17,743 nt of DNA from the NCBI GenBank assembly GCA_002483765.1, contig DLIO01000139.1, positions 1-17,743 of the forward strand. The letters run 5' to 3'. Numbering within the stretch: position 1 is the stretch's first letter; every line of letters starts with the position of its first letter. The translations under genes and the position numbers were made by a program. Source of the DNA: Lentisphaeria bacterium UBA7640 (GTDB lineage Bacteria > Verrucomicrobiota > Lentisphaeria > Victivallales > Victivallaceae). Under the pieces are notes generated by a model, which worked only from the letters and a program-made list of their open reading frames with translations, was not told the DNA's origin and searched no databases. Positions 6,698 through 14,401 of the stretch are shown in pieces.

Positions 6698-9457
6698 ATG
6701 GCATTAAATTGGAATGAAATAAGAGACAGAGCTGTAAATTTTTCTAGAGAATGGGCAGATGCTTGTCGCGAAAATGCAGATGCAAAACCATTTCTGGTCA
6801 AGTTTTTCGAGGTTTTCGGAATAAGCTATAGAAAAGTAACTTCCTTTGAACATAGAGTAAAGAAACTTGATGACGGGGATGGCTACATTGACTTGTTATG
6901 GAAAGGAACGATTTTAATTGAGATGAAGAGCCGAGGTAAGAATCTCGATAAAGCCTATCAACAAGCAAGAGATTATTTACACGGACTTAAACAACACGAA
7001 TTACCCAAATACATTCTTGTCTCTGATTTTGAAAACTTTAGACTTTATGACCTTGACGAAGATAGTAGAGTTGATTTCAAACTTAATGAACTAGTCAATA
7101 ATGTTCACCATTTTGGCTATATTTTGGGATACGAGAAAAAGATATACAGGGAACAAGACCCAGCAAATATTAAAGCAGCAGAGTCAATGGGGAAACTTCA
7201 CGACCGTTTAAAGGGAATCGGGTATGATGGACATCCGTTGGAAGTATATTTAGTCAGAATTTTGTTTTGTCTCTTTGCTGAAGACACAGGGATTTTTAAC
7301 AAAGAGCAGTTTCATGATTATCTTGAACAACGGACTAGTGAAGACGGTAGTGATTTTGCATCAAAAATTCAAGAACTTTTCCAAGTCTTGAATACTCCAA
7401 GAAATAAACGGTTTAAAAATATTGATGAACAACTTGCCGAATTCCCTTATGTAAATGGGAAGCTATTTGAAGAGAATTTAATCATTGCAAGTTTCGATAC
7501 AAAGATGCGACAAGCGTTATTGGATTGTTGTTATATTGACTGGAGTCAAATATCTCCTGCGATATTTGGGTCAATGTTTCAAAGCGTAATGAATCTAACA
7601 GAACGAAGAAATCTTGGAGCGCATTATACGAGTGAAAAGAATATTTTGAAACTAATCAAACCTTTGTTCCTTGACGACTTATGGACAGAATTTGAATCTA
7701 TAAAAAACAACAGAAGGAAGCTTCCAGAATTTCATGAAAAAATAAGCAATCTTAAGTTTTTTGACCCTGCTTGCGGTTGTGGGAACTTCTTAGTTATTAC
7801 ATACAGGGAATTACGATTATTGGAAATTGAAATTTTACGTTCATTATACAAAGCAAAAGAAAGATTTTTAGACGTTGGAGAAATTGTTTGGCTTGATGTT
7901 GACATGATGTATGGAATTGAGTATGAAGAGTTTCCCGCAAGAATTGCTGAAGTTGCAATGTGGTTGATTGACCACCAAATGAATATGTTAATTAGTCATG
8001 AATTTGGACAATACTTTGCTCGTTTACCACTGAAAAAAGCGGCAAAAATTGTTCAAGGTAACGCATTACAGGCTGACTGGGAAAGCATAGTATCGAAAAA
8101 TGATTTATCCTACATTCTTGGCAATCCACCTTTTATAGGGAAAAAAGAACAAAACTCTGGACAAAAGGCAGATATGGAAAAAACATTTGCTGGAGTTAAA
8201 GGGGCTGGTGTTCTTGATTATGTAACTGCTTGGTATTTGAGAGCATCTCAATACATCCAGAACACAAAAATTAAAGTTGCCTTTGTTTCTACTAGTTCAA
8301 TAGCCCAAGGTGAACAAGTTGGAGTTTTGTGGCAATTGTTATTTAATTCATATCATATAAAAATCCATTTTGTTCATCGTACCTTTCAATGGAGCAATGA
8401 AGCTAAGGGTAATGCTGGTGTTCACGTTGTCATAATTGGATTTGCGAATTTTGACATATCTAATAAATCAATCTTTGAGTATGAAAATATTAAAGGTGAG
8501 CCTCACGAAATAAAGGCATCCAACATAAATCCTTATTTAATTGAAGCTAAAGATATTTTAATTGAAAACAGAAAAAGTCCAATATGTAAAGTTCCAAAAA
8601 TCATCTATGGGAGTTTTGCGTTAGATGATGGTAATTACACTATTTCAGGAGATGAAAAAAATAAAATAATTTTAGAGAATAAATCATCTGAAAACTTCAT
8701 CAAACCTTTTATTGGAGGCAGAGAGCTTTTACACGCCGAAAAACGATATTGCTTGTGGCTACTTAATGCCAGCCCCAAGGAAATAAAAGGTAATAGTAAA
8801 ATAAAGGAACGGGTTGAAGCGGTAATGAAATGGCGTTCAAAAAGTAGCAGGGGAGCTACAAAGAAGCTTGCTGATACTCCAACTGTTTTTGCAGAGATAA
8901 GGCAACCTGATTCAAACTATCTTGCCTTTCCAACATTATCTTCTGAAAATAGAAAATATATTCCTATTGCTTTTTTGCCGCCAACAACCATTGCCTCGAA
9001 TCAAATTTATATTTTGCCCGCTGCTAATTTTTTCCATTTTGGAGTTTTGACCTCAATCATGCACATGGCTTGGACTAAATCGGTTTGTGGAAGATTAGAA
9101 AGTAGATTTCGTTATTCCGCAAGCATTGTTTATAATAATTATCCATGGCCAGAAAATCCTTCCAAAAAACAAATTTTAAACATAGAAACTGCTGCTCAAG
9201 AAGTTTTAGATGCACGGTTAGAGTCTTCTAATAATTCACTTGCTGATTTGTATGACCCTTTGACAATGCCAGCAAAATTGGTAAGAGCACATAATAAACT
9301 TGACAAGGCAGTAGACTTGGCATATAGGCCGCAACCTTTTATCTCCGAAGCAAAACGCATGGAATTTCTATTTGAATTGTACGAAAAGTATACTGCTGAT
9401 TTATTTACGGCTCCCAACGAGAAGAAAGGCAAGAAAAAGCAAAAGACTAGTCCATAA
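6698..9457 (+). CDS. MmeI-family (Type IIL) fused restriction endonuclease/adenine methyltransferase
   Basis: Family: single-chain enzymes that cut DNA at a fixed distance from the site and protect the host by N6-adenine methylation of one strand, using one shared recognition domain. Seen: 919 residues, a typical family length. The nuclease signature D-x9-E-x-K is complete: D65, E75, K77. A helical connector occupies about 150-310. Methyltransferase motif I is DPACGCGNF (356-364) and catalytic motif IV is NPPF (476-479). The target-recognition region runs about 630-815 (YGSFALDDGNY, RYCLWLL) and ends in the family-typical RYSASIVYNNYPWP (805-818). A C-terminal helical tail follows. The start MALNWNEIRDRA agrees with MmeI-like N-termini, although the upstream ribosome site is weak. 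All catalytic residues are intact, so it is probably active. Specificity cannot be read by eye. Confidence 0.95.
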   Translation: MALNWNEIRDRAVNFSREWADACRENADAKPFLVKFFEVFGISYRKVTSFEHRVKKLDDGDGYIDLLWKGTILIEMKSRGKNLDKAYQQARDYLHGLKQHELPKYILVSDFENFRLYDLDEDSRVDFKLNELVNNVHHFGYILGYEKKIYREQDPANIKAAESMGKLHDRLKGIGYDGHPLEVYLVRILFCLFAEDTGIFNKEQFHDYLEQRTSEDGSDFASKIQELFQVLNTPRNKRFKNIDEQLAEFPYVNGKLFEENLIIASFDTKMRQALLDCCYIDWSQISPAIFGSMFQSVMNLTERRNLGAHYTSEKNILKLIKPLFLDDLWTEFESIKNNRRKLPEFHEKISNLKFFDPACGCGNFLVITYRELRLLEIEILRSLYKAKERFLDVGEIVWLDVDMMYGIEYEEFPARIAEVAMWLIDHQMNMLISHEFGQYFARLPLKKAAKIVQGNALQADWESIVSKNDLSYILGNPPFIGKKEQNSGQKADMEKTFAGVKGAGVLDYVTAWYLRASQYIQNTKIKVAFVSTSSIAQGEQVGVLWQLLFNSYHIKIHFVHRTFQWSNEAKGNAGVHVVIIGFANFDISNKSIFEYENIKGEPHEIKASNINPYLIEAKDILIENRKSPICKVPKIIYGSFALDDGNYTISGDEKNKIILENKSSENFIKPFIGGRELLHAEKRYCLWLLNASPKEIKGNSKIKERVEAVMKWRSKSSRGATKKLADTPTVFAEIRQPDSNYLAFPTLSSENRKYIPIAFLPPTTIASNQIYILPAANFFHFGVLTSIMHMAWTKSVCGRLESRFRYSASIVYNNYPWPENPSKKQILNIETAAQEVLDARLESSNNSLADLYDPLTMPAKLVRAHNKLDKAVDLAYRPQPFISEAKRMEFLFELYEKYTADLFTAPNEKKGKKKQKTSP

Positions 9458-9496
9458 TAATCACCAATACACGCATTCCCAGACAAACTGTAGCAC
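9449..9496 (+). repeat. Direct repeat copy 1, behind the MmeI-like gene
   Basis: It begins with agtcca at the 3' end of the MmeI-like gene and contains ccaatacacgcatt at 9464-9477. The same two blocks recur at identical spacing at 13,535, behind the YobI-like gene; by eye about 32 of 48 positions match. It also contains half of a possible cccag/ctggg hairpin. Confidence 0.6.
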
Positions 9497-9715
9497 TTAA
9501 AGACCTGGGTAGAGCTTAACTTGTGATTCTGTTCGCTCTCGGGTATTGTTTAGGTGATTTTTATAACAATATTATCTTTGTAAGTCAAGATGAGAGGAAT
9601 TATTTGGTTGGTATATGGAGATGGCAGAGCAAGGGCATAAAGGTGCAATCGCACATTGCATTATTTTTATATAAACAATGGACATTGTTAGGCAGAGCAC
9701 AAGGAATAATCAAAC

Positions 9716-12700
9716 ATGAAAAAATGGATTTCTGAAAATTTAAAAACAAGTAGAGGCTGGTTTTCGGTCCCATACACAAAACATCCGCCTAAGAGAGAAG
9801 TTGATTTGCATTACAATTCGTTGTCTCCGACTGAAAATGCGAAAAAGGTTGACGAGTATTTAGAAGCGTTAGAATGGGCTTTGAGCAACAGAAATAAAAT
9901 TAAAAACATTGCTGTAGCGGGTCCTTATGGTTCAGGAAAAAGTAGTGTTATTAAGACCTTTCAAAATCAGCATAAACACAATTCTGATTATAAGTTTTTA
10001 AATATTTCGTTAGCAACATTTGAAGAAGAAAAAAATAATACTAATCGTGAAAATAAAGATAATTTGTTAAGACTGATTGAATTGAGTATTTTGCAACAAC
10101 TTTTTTATCATGAAAAAGACGACAAGATACCATATTCGAGATTTAAAAAGATTAAAAATCATAAAAACAAAGATTTATGCATTATGAGTCTTTGCTCGTT
10201 AATTTTCGTGGTAGCATTTATATATTTAATTTTTCCTGATTTCTTCTCAAAGTTTTCTATATTCGAGTTAACATCTAAATGGAATGATTTAATTCGCCCT
10301 TTGGCTGTTATATTCGTTCTCATTATTACTTTTTGTATGATGTTTAAAATCATTAAAACCTTAATGGGTATTACGATTAAAAAATTCGGAATTAGTAATG
10401 CGTCAATTGAAATTGACGATAAAATAAGTAAGTCAATCCTAAATAATCATTTAGATGAGATTTTGTATTTCTTTGAAGTCACTGAATACAACACTATAAT
10501 TATAGAAGACCTTGATAGGTTTAAACGGACTGATGTTTTTACAAAGCTTAGAGAAATAAACCTACTCATTAACAACTCAAAAAAGATTAAGCCTGATGTT
10601 GTTTTTATTTATGCTATCAGAGATGATATGTTTCAAGACAAAGACCGAACTAAGTTTTTTGATTTTATGATTCCTATCATTCCTGTAATTAACTATTCAA
10701 ATTCAAACGAAAAACTTTTAGAATTAATTAAAAAGAATGGATATAATATCTCGAAAGATTTAATTGAAGACATTTCACTTTTCATTGATGATATGCGACT
10801 TCTTTATAATGTCATGAATGAGTATTATATTTATTCCGAAAAATTAAACGACAGATTAAATCAAGATAAATTGCTTTCAATGATAGTTTATAAGAATATC
10901 TATCCAAATGATTTCACTAAATTAAGCCAAAACGAAGGAGAATTATTTAATATAATTGTTACTAAAAAACACGAGTATATCCATGAGGAAACTTCTAAAG
11001 TAAGTGATGAAATAGTCGAAATAAAAAACAAAATTGAAATGTCTGAGAATGTTAAGCTAAATAATGTTGAAGAATTGCGTACTGTTTATCTCTCAAAAAT
11101 AATTGAAAAAATAAAACTAGCTAATCCAAGTTATCCATTCAGTGTTTTTTACGTTGATGATAAAAATATAAGTATGTCACAAGCAATGGAAAGTAATAAT
11201 TTTCACTCTATTATTAATAGTAAATCTATTCGATACAAAGATTATCACGGAAGACCACAGAACATTAAATTAGATTTCGCTACCATTGAAGACGAGATAA
11301 ATTCTAGGCAAACATATAAAGAAAGGGAAGATTTAATTCTAAGTAGCGACGAGATTGAAGAGCTGAAAAATAAGATTGAGAAACTTGAAAGAAAAAGGAA
11401 TGAAATAAAGAAATATAAAATCAAAATGCTTGTTTTTGATAAGTCTATAGATATTGACTCTGATAAATATACTAATACTAGTTTGGATAATTCTACTGAC
11501 ACTAATCCCCAAAATAAAAATCAAAGACCATTCATTAATATATTACTTCGGAATGGTTATATTGATGAAGACTATTTCGACTATATTTCAATTTTTTATG
11601 AAGGAAGCCTTTCAAAAAATGACCATCAATTTTTGATTAATGTGAAAACTCAAAAAGACACTGAATTCGATTATCCTCTACAACAAAGAAGAAACTTATT
11701 AAAGAAAATCGCTGAATTAGAATTTGAAAAAGAATATATTTTGAATTATAGCTTGTTAGATTATCTAATCGAATCATCCGAATTTTCCACAAAAACAAAG
11801 AAATATTTTACCCTGTTAAGTACTGAGTCTGATTCAGTAATAGAATTTATTGACAGCCATATTAGTCGTACTACTAATATAGATAAATTCATTGAATATT
11901 TATGTAGGAACTGGATAAATATTTGGGGTTTTATTGCAAACAAATCAAGTTATTCTAAGGAGAAAATGGAAAAATATTTTAAATTGATAATTGAATACGC
12001 AGAAACAAAAGACATAAAAGAAATCTTTGTTGATTCAAAATGTAAAATTTCTGATAATAAGGACTTCTTGCTAGTAATACAGAACACTGACAAATTAAAA
12101 GAAATAATAAAAGAACTAGATATTAAATTCAGTATTCTTAATGAATCAGCTCCCAAAGAATTGCTGGATTATGTGTATGGCAATAATAATTATTCTTTAA
12201 ATATCCAGAATGTTAAATTTTTCTTGAGGAATGAGAAACTGTTGGATGAAATTACTTTTAAGACAAGAAACTATACAACAATTAAACAATCAGGGCTTGA
12301 GGAGTTGATTAATTATATTGATGATAATATAAATGAATATATAACATCAATCTATCTAAATATTGAGGCAAATACAGTAGAAACAGATAAGTACTATATC
12401 CAGCTATTAAATAATGAAAACATATTAATCGCTAATAAAATAAAAATTATTAAGAAAGTTGAAACTCTAATTAATAATGTCAATGATGTTAAAGATTTAG
12501 CACTAATCAAACCTTTACTTGCTGAATCAAGGATTTTGGCGACTTGGATGAATCTTATTGATATTTATGTTCAAAATGAAAATGAATTTATTGCAGAAAT
12601 AACATCTTTCATAAATATTGTAGGAAATGCCGAAGAACTTTCAAAAAATATAATTAAAAAGGATATGGTAGATAAAGAAATTATGAAATCATTCTTAGAC

Positions 12701-13423
12701 TCATTGGTTTTAAATGATGATATAAAAGACGAAATTTACTCTAATATATTATCCTCTATTTCCTGTGTATACTCCTCTCTTAGCTTTGAAAGACTTTCTT
12801 TTGGTAAGGTTAAATCACTTGTAAAGAACAATAATCTAGTGACAAACACAACTAACTTTGACCAATTAAAAAATAATTTCAAGGATTTACATATTTTATT
12901 AGTTGAAAATAATCCAACTGAATTCATTCAAGAAATTGATTCGTTTGAAATTGAAGATGAAGATTTATTAAATCTTTTAAAGTCCGACATAATATCTATT
13001 GAACTTAAAATAGAAATAATTGAAAGTTGTGAAATATCAATATTCATTAGTGATTCAGTATTACTGACACAAGTTGGGAAACTACTTTTGGAAAATAGTG
13101 ATATGGATATTGATGATGATATAATTAAGGCAGTTGGAACCGATAGCAATTTAAATGAATTAGATAAAATTAAATTATTTAATAAATGTAATGAAAAATA
13201 TTGCAAGGAAAGCATTTCTACTTTGCTAACTTCATTGTCAAAACCATATTGTTCAATTGCAGAAAACGGGAAAAGGCCATTATTAGATGACAACGAGATA
13301 AACAGAGAGTTTGTTGGAATTTTAAAACATAAGGGATACATATCAAAATCTGAAATTGAAAAGGTAAAAGGTAAAAGTAATAAGATAAAAGGAATAAGAA
13401 TATCAACATTTCGGAATAAATAA
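9716..13423 (+). CDS. YobI/KAP-type membrane-associated P-loop NTPase
   Basis: Family: YobI-like and KAP P-loop ATPases carry transmembrane helices inside the NTPase domain, usually work at the inner membrane face, and are common in defence islands. Seen: 1,235 residues. The family-like LSPTENAKKVDEYLEALEWA is at 36-55, Walker A GPYGSGKSS at 69-77, two hydrophobic segments at about 154-174 and 192-214, Walker B IIIEDLDRF at 261-269, and a sensor-like VVFIYAIRDDMF at 295-306. A coiled coil lies at about 543-572, followed by a long helical C-terminal region of some 600 residues, very rich in Asn, Ile, Lys and Asp, with no recognisable effector. The start is supported by aagga at 9701-9705, ten bases before ATG. 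No obvious partner gene follows, so it may act alone. The gene is flanked by direct repeats. Confidence 0.87.
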   Translation: MKKWISENLKTSRGWFSVPYTKHPPKREVDLHYNSLSPTENAKKVDEYLEALEWALSNRNKIKNIAVAGPYGSGKSSVIKTFQNQHKHNSDYKFLNISLATFEEEKNNTNRENKDNLLRLIELSILQQLFYHEKDDKIPYSRFKKIKNHKNKDLCIMSLCSLIFVVAFIYLIFPDFFSKFSIFELTSKWNDLIRPLAVIFVLIITFCMMFKIIKTLMGITIKKFGISNASIEIDDKISKSILNNHLDEILYFFEVTEYNTIIIEDLDRFKRTDVFTKLREINLLINNSKKIKPDVVFIYAIRDDMFQDKDRTKFFDFMIPIIPVINYSNSNEKLLELIKKNGYNISKDLIEDISLFIDDMRLLYNVMNEYYIYSEKLNDRLNQDKLLSMIVYKNIYPNDFTKLSQNEGELFNIIVTKKHEYIHEETSKVSDEIVEIKNKIEMSENVKLNNVEELRTVYLSKIIEKIKLANPSYPFSVFYVDDKNISMSQAMESNNFHSIINSKSIRYKDYHGRPQNIKLDFATIEDEINSRQTYKEREDLILSSDEIEELKNKIEKLERKRNEIKKYKIKMLVFDKSIDIDSDKYTNTSLDNSTDTNPQNKNQRPFINILLRNGYIDEDYFDYISIFYEGSLSKNDHQFLINVKTQKDTEFDYPLQQRRNLLKKIAELEFEKEYILNYSLLDYLIESSEFSTKTKKYFTLLSTESDSVIEFIDSHISRTTNIDKFIEYLCRNWINIWGFIANKSSYSKEKMEKYFKLIIEYAETKDIKEIFVDSKCKISDNKDFLLVIQNTDKLKEIIKELDIKFSILNESAPKELLDYVYGNNNYSLNIQNVKFFLRNEKLLDEITFKTRNYTTIKQSGLEELINYIDDNINEYITSIYLNIEANTVETDKYYIQLLNNENILIANKIKIIKKVETLINNVNDVKDLALIKPLLAESRILATWMNLIDIYVQNENEFIAEITSFINIVGNAEELSKNIIKKDMVDKEIMKSFLDSLVLNDDIKDEIYSNILSSISCVYSSLSFERLSFGKVKSLVKNNNLVTNTTNFDQLKNNFKDLHILLVENNPTEFIQEIDSFEIEDEDLLNLLKSDIISIELKIEIIESCEISIFISDSVLLTQVGKLLLENSDMDIDDDIIKAVGTDSNLNELDKIKLFNKCNEKYCKESISTLLTSLSKPYCSIAENGKRPLLDDNEINREFVGILKHKGYISKSEIEKVKGKSNKIKGIRISTFRNK

Positions 13424-13534
13424 CAAAAAAAGAGCTGACTTCAAAGGTGTTGACTTTTTCATATAAATAACTCGTATTGATGCACTCAATCTACTTCACT
13501 TCGCTACGACTGAATAGGAAAGGATAAGAAAGTT

Positions 13535-13582
13535 AGTCCACGAAAGTTCCCAATACACGCATTTCTGGACGCGCTGTGTCGT
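13535..13582 (+). repeat. Direct repeat copy 2, behind the YobI-like gene
   Basis: It carries agtcca and, 15 bases on, ccaatacacgcatt (13,550-13,563), exactly the spacing seen at 9,449. Together the copies bracket the YobI-like gene. Unlike copy 1, it does not overlap a coding end. Confidence 0.6.
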
Positions 13583-13665
13583 AAATGTTTGTTGAGATGA
13601 CAAATAGTGCGGAATGGGAACAGAACCGTCTTAACTGTTGCTAGTTTAGTCTCGTTAAAAGATTT

Positions 13666-13692
13666 CCCCTCCTTTGGGAGGCGGACTTTTTT
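13666..13692 (+). terminator. Rho-independent terminator after the YobI-like gene
   Basis: cctcc and ggagg pair around a four-base tttg loop. Two more G-C pairs extend the stem past a bulged C, and acttttttg follows. This is a reasonable stem plus T-run in rightward orientation, the first such structure after the YobI-like stop codon. Confidence 0.6.
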
Positions 13693-13874
13693 GTAGATTT
13701 TATCGGAAATATTGGAATTTACAGCTAATTGGGTGGATTAAGCTTGAAATTGTTTACTTTTGGGAATATTATAAAGTGTCAGCATGGTATTATTGTTGAG
13801 GTTGATTTAAAGATATTTGGTACTTTCTCGTATCTCAAAAACCATCCCAAGAATCATCCCAAAAATGCAGTGTT

Positions 13875-13903
13875 TTATGATGTTCTTTGATGTGTTATGA
13901 TGT
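13875..13903 (+). repeat. Phased 9-bp direct repeats next to attachment site
   Basis: ttatgatgt occurs at 13,875-13,883 and 13,895-13,903, exactly 20 bases apart (about two helical turns), with a related tttgatgtg between them. Lying 40-70 bases inside the element end, they could be arm-type integrase or excision-factor sites. That function is inferred. Confidence 0.4.
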
Positions 13904-13942
13904 ATACTTTTGAGGTTAAAGAGAGTATTTGAGGTGGGCTTT

Positions 13943-13993
13943 CTTGCGTTCGGGACGCAGAGGTCGGAGGTTCAAATCCTCTCACCCCGACCA
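13943..13993 (+). other. 3' half of tRNA-Pro(CGG): attachment-site scar of an integrated element
   Basis: From about 13,944 the sequence folds as the 3' part of a tRNA: anticodon stem ttgcg/cgcag around loop ttcggga (anticodon CGG, proline), variable loop aggtc, T-arm ggagg-ttcaaat-cctct, acceptor strand caccccg, discriminator a, and encoded cca ending at 13,993. A complete gene would need cggggtg and a D-arm about 30 bases upstream. Neither is there. A displaced 3' tRNA half at the junction of AT-rich defence DNA and different DNA is what remains after tyrosine-recombinase integration within a tRNA gene; the crossover probably lay at or near the anticodon arm. The complete tRNA should be at the other end of the element, left of this window. 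Confidence 0.85.
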
Positions 13994-14007
13994 TCTTTTA
14001 TTTATAC

Positions 14008-14032
14008 GCCAGTCCAAGTGACTGGCTTTTTT
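14008..14032 (+). terminator. Rho-independent terminator of the tRNA-Pro transcription unit
   Basis: gccagtc (14,008-14,014) pairs perfectly with gactggc (14,020-14,026) around caagt, followed by six T, a G and five more T. It sits 14 bases after the CCA end, so it is probably the original terminator of the resident tRNA gene, left behind on the chromosome side. Confidence 0.8.
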
Positions 14033-14092
14033 GTTTTTCACCAAAAACACCGCATCTCAACAAGCCAAATCATCTCTGTAAATCTAGAACTG

Positions 14093-14154
14093 AATTAGCG
14101 CGCGCATAATGCGCGCGCGAATTAGATAAACAAGTTATATCGTTTTTGTGTGAT
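14093..14154 (+). repeat. Palindrome-containing intergenic repeat, copy 1
   Basis: The core cgcgcgcat-a-atgcgcgcg (14,099-14,117) is a near-perfect inverted repeat, followed by aacaagttat and cg/ttt blocks. The same layout recurs at 17,592-17,653, on the other side of the next gene. Confidence 0.75.
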
Positions 14155-14401
14155 CAAAGCCTCTTTTTAATTTTCCCATCTGTGTCTATCTGCGTTCATC
14201 TGTGGTTGAAAATCCCTACCCCCAATTCTAACTCCTAACTCCTGACTCCTAAATTCTTCCCCCATTCCCACTTTTAGCGGCGAAAGGCGCTAAGAAGTGA
14301 GACAGTGAGAACGTCTTATTGACAAAGACGCTTTTCGTTAAGCAACTTTTAAAAGCTTTAACCAGGAATATATTAGACTAATCAATTACGGAAAATGTTA
14401 A
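14155..14401 (+). other. Low-complexity intergenic DNA before the exported-protein gene
   Basis: It holds three imperfect atctgtg/atctgcg-type units at about 14,179-14,207 and a cytosine-rich ctaactc/ctgactc tract at about 14,227-14,255. A small gaaa-capped hairpin (ttagcg/cgctaa) lies at about 14,275-14,294. Another hairpin, cgtctt/aagacg at 14,312-14,330, is followed by ctttt and could be a weak terminator. The promoter of the following gene presumably lies in the last 100 bases. No gene is visible. Confidence 0.45.

Larger units (their letters stand above)
13424..13942 (+). other. AT-rich intergenic region at island end
   Basis: About 520 bases without a credible gene. It contains the second direct repeat, a hairpin-plus-T-run terminator and, nearest the tRNA fragment, short repeats (two atcccaa blocks near 13,844-13,861 and two ttatgatgt blocks 20 bases apart). 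I see no complete RNA gene. Confidence 0.5.

Noticed and set aside
9523..9735. 70-codon GTG-started ORF in front of the YobI-like gene
   Set aside because: No ribosome site, no recognisable protein, and it runs into the start of the real gene in another frame.
12928..13341. 137-codon minus-strand ORF inside the YobI-like gene
   Set aside because: A low-complexity Ser/Ile/Leu antisense shadow of an AT-rich coding region with no domain.
13450..13462. ttgactttttcat identical to 6,340-6,352 near the DUF4365-like start
   Set aside because: Only 13 bases exact in very AT-rich DNA, with no extended similarity; chance is adequate.
13424..13942. CRISPR array or complete small RNA at the island end
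   Set aside because: The short repeats are too few and irregular for CRISPR, and no known RNA fold is visible apart from the terminator hairpin.
13910..14098. 62-codon ORF across the tRNA fragment
   Set aside because: It is the translation of the tRNA 3' half and its terminator (the familiar RSEVQILSPRP artefact), opened at a TTG; not a gene.
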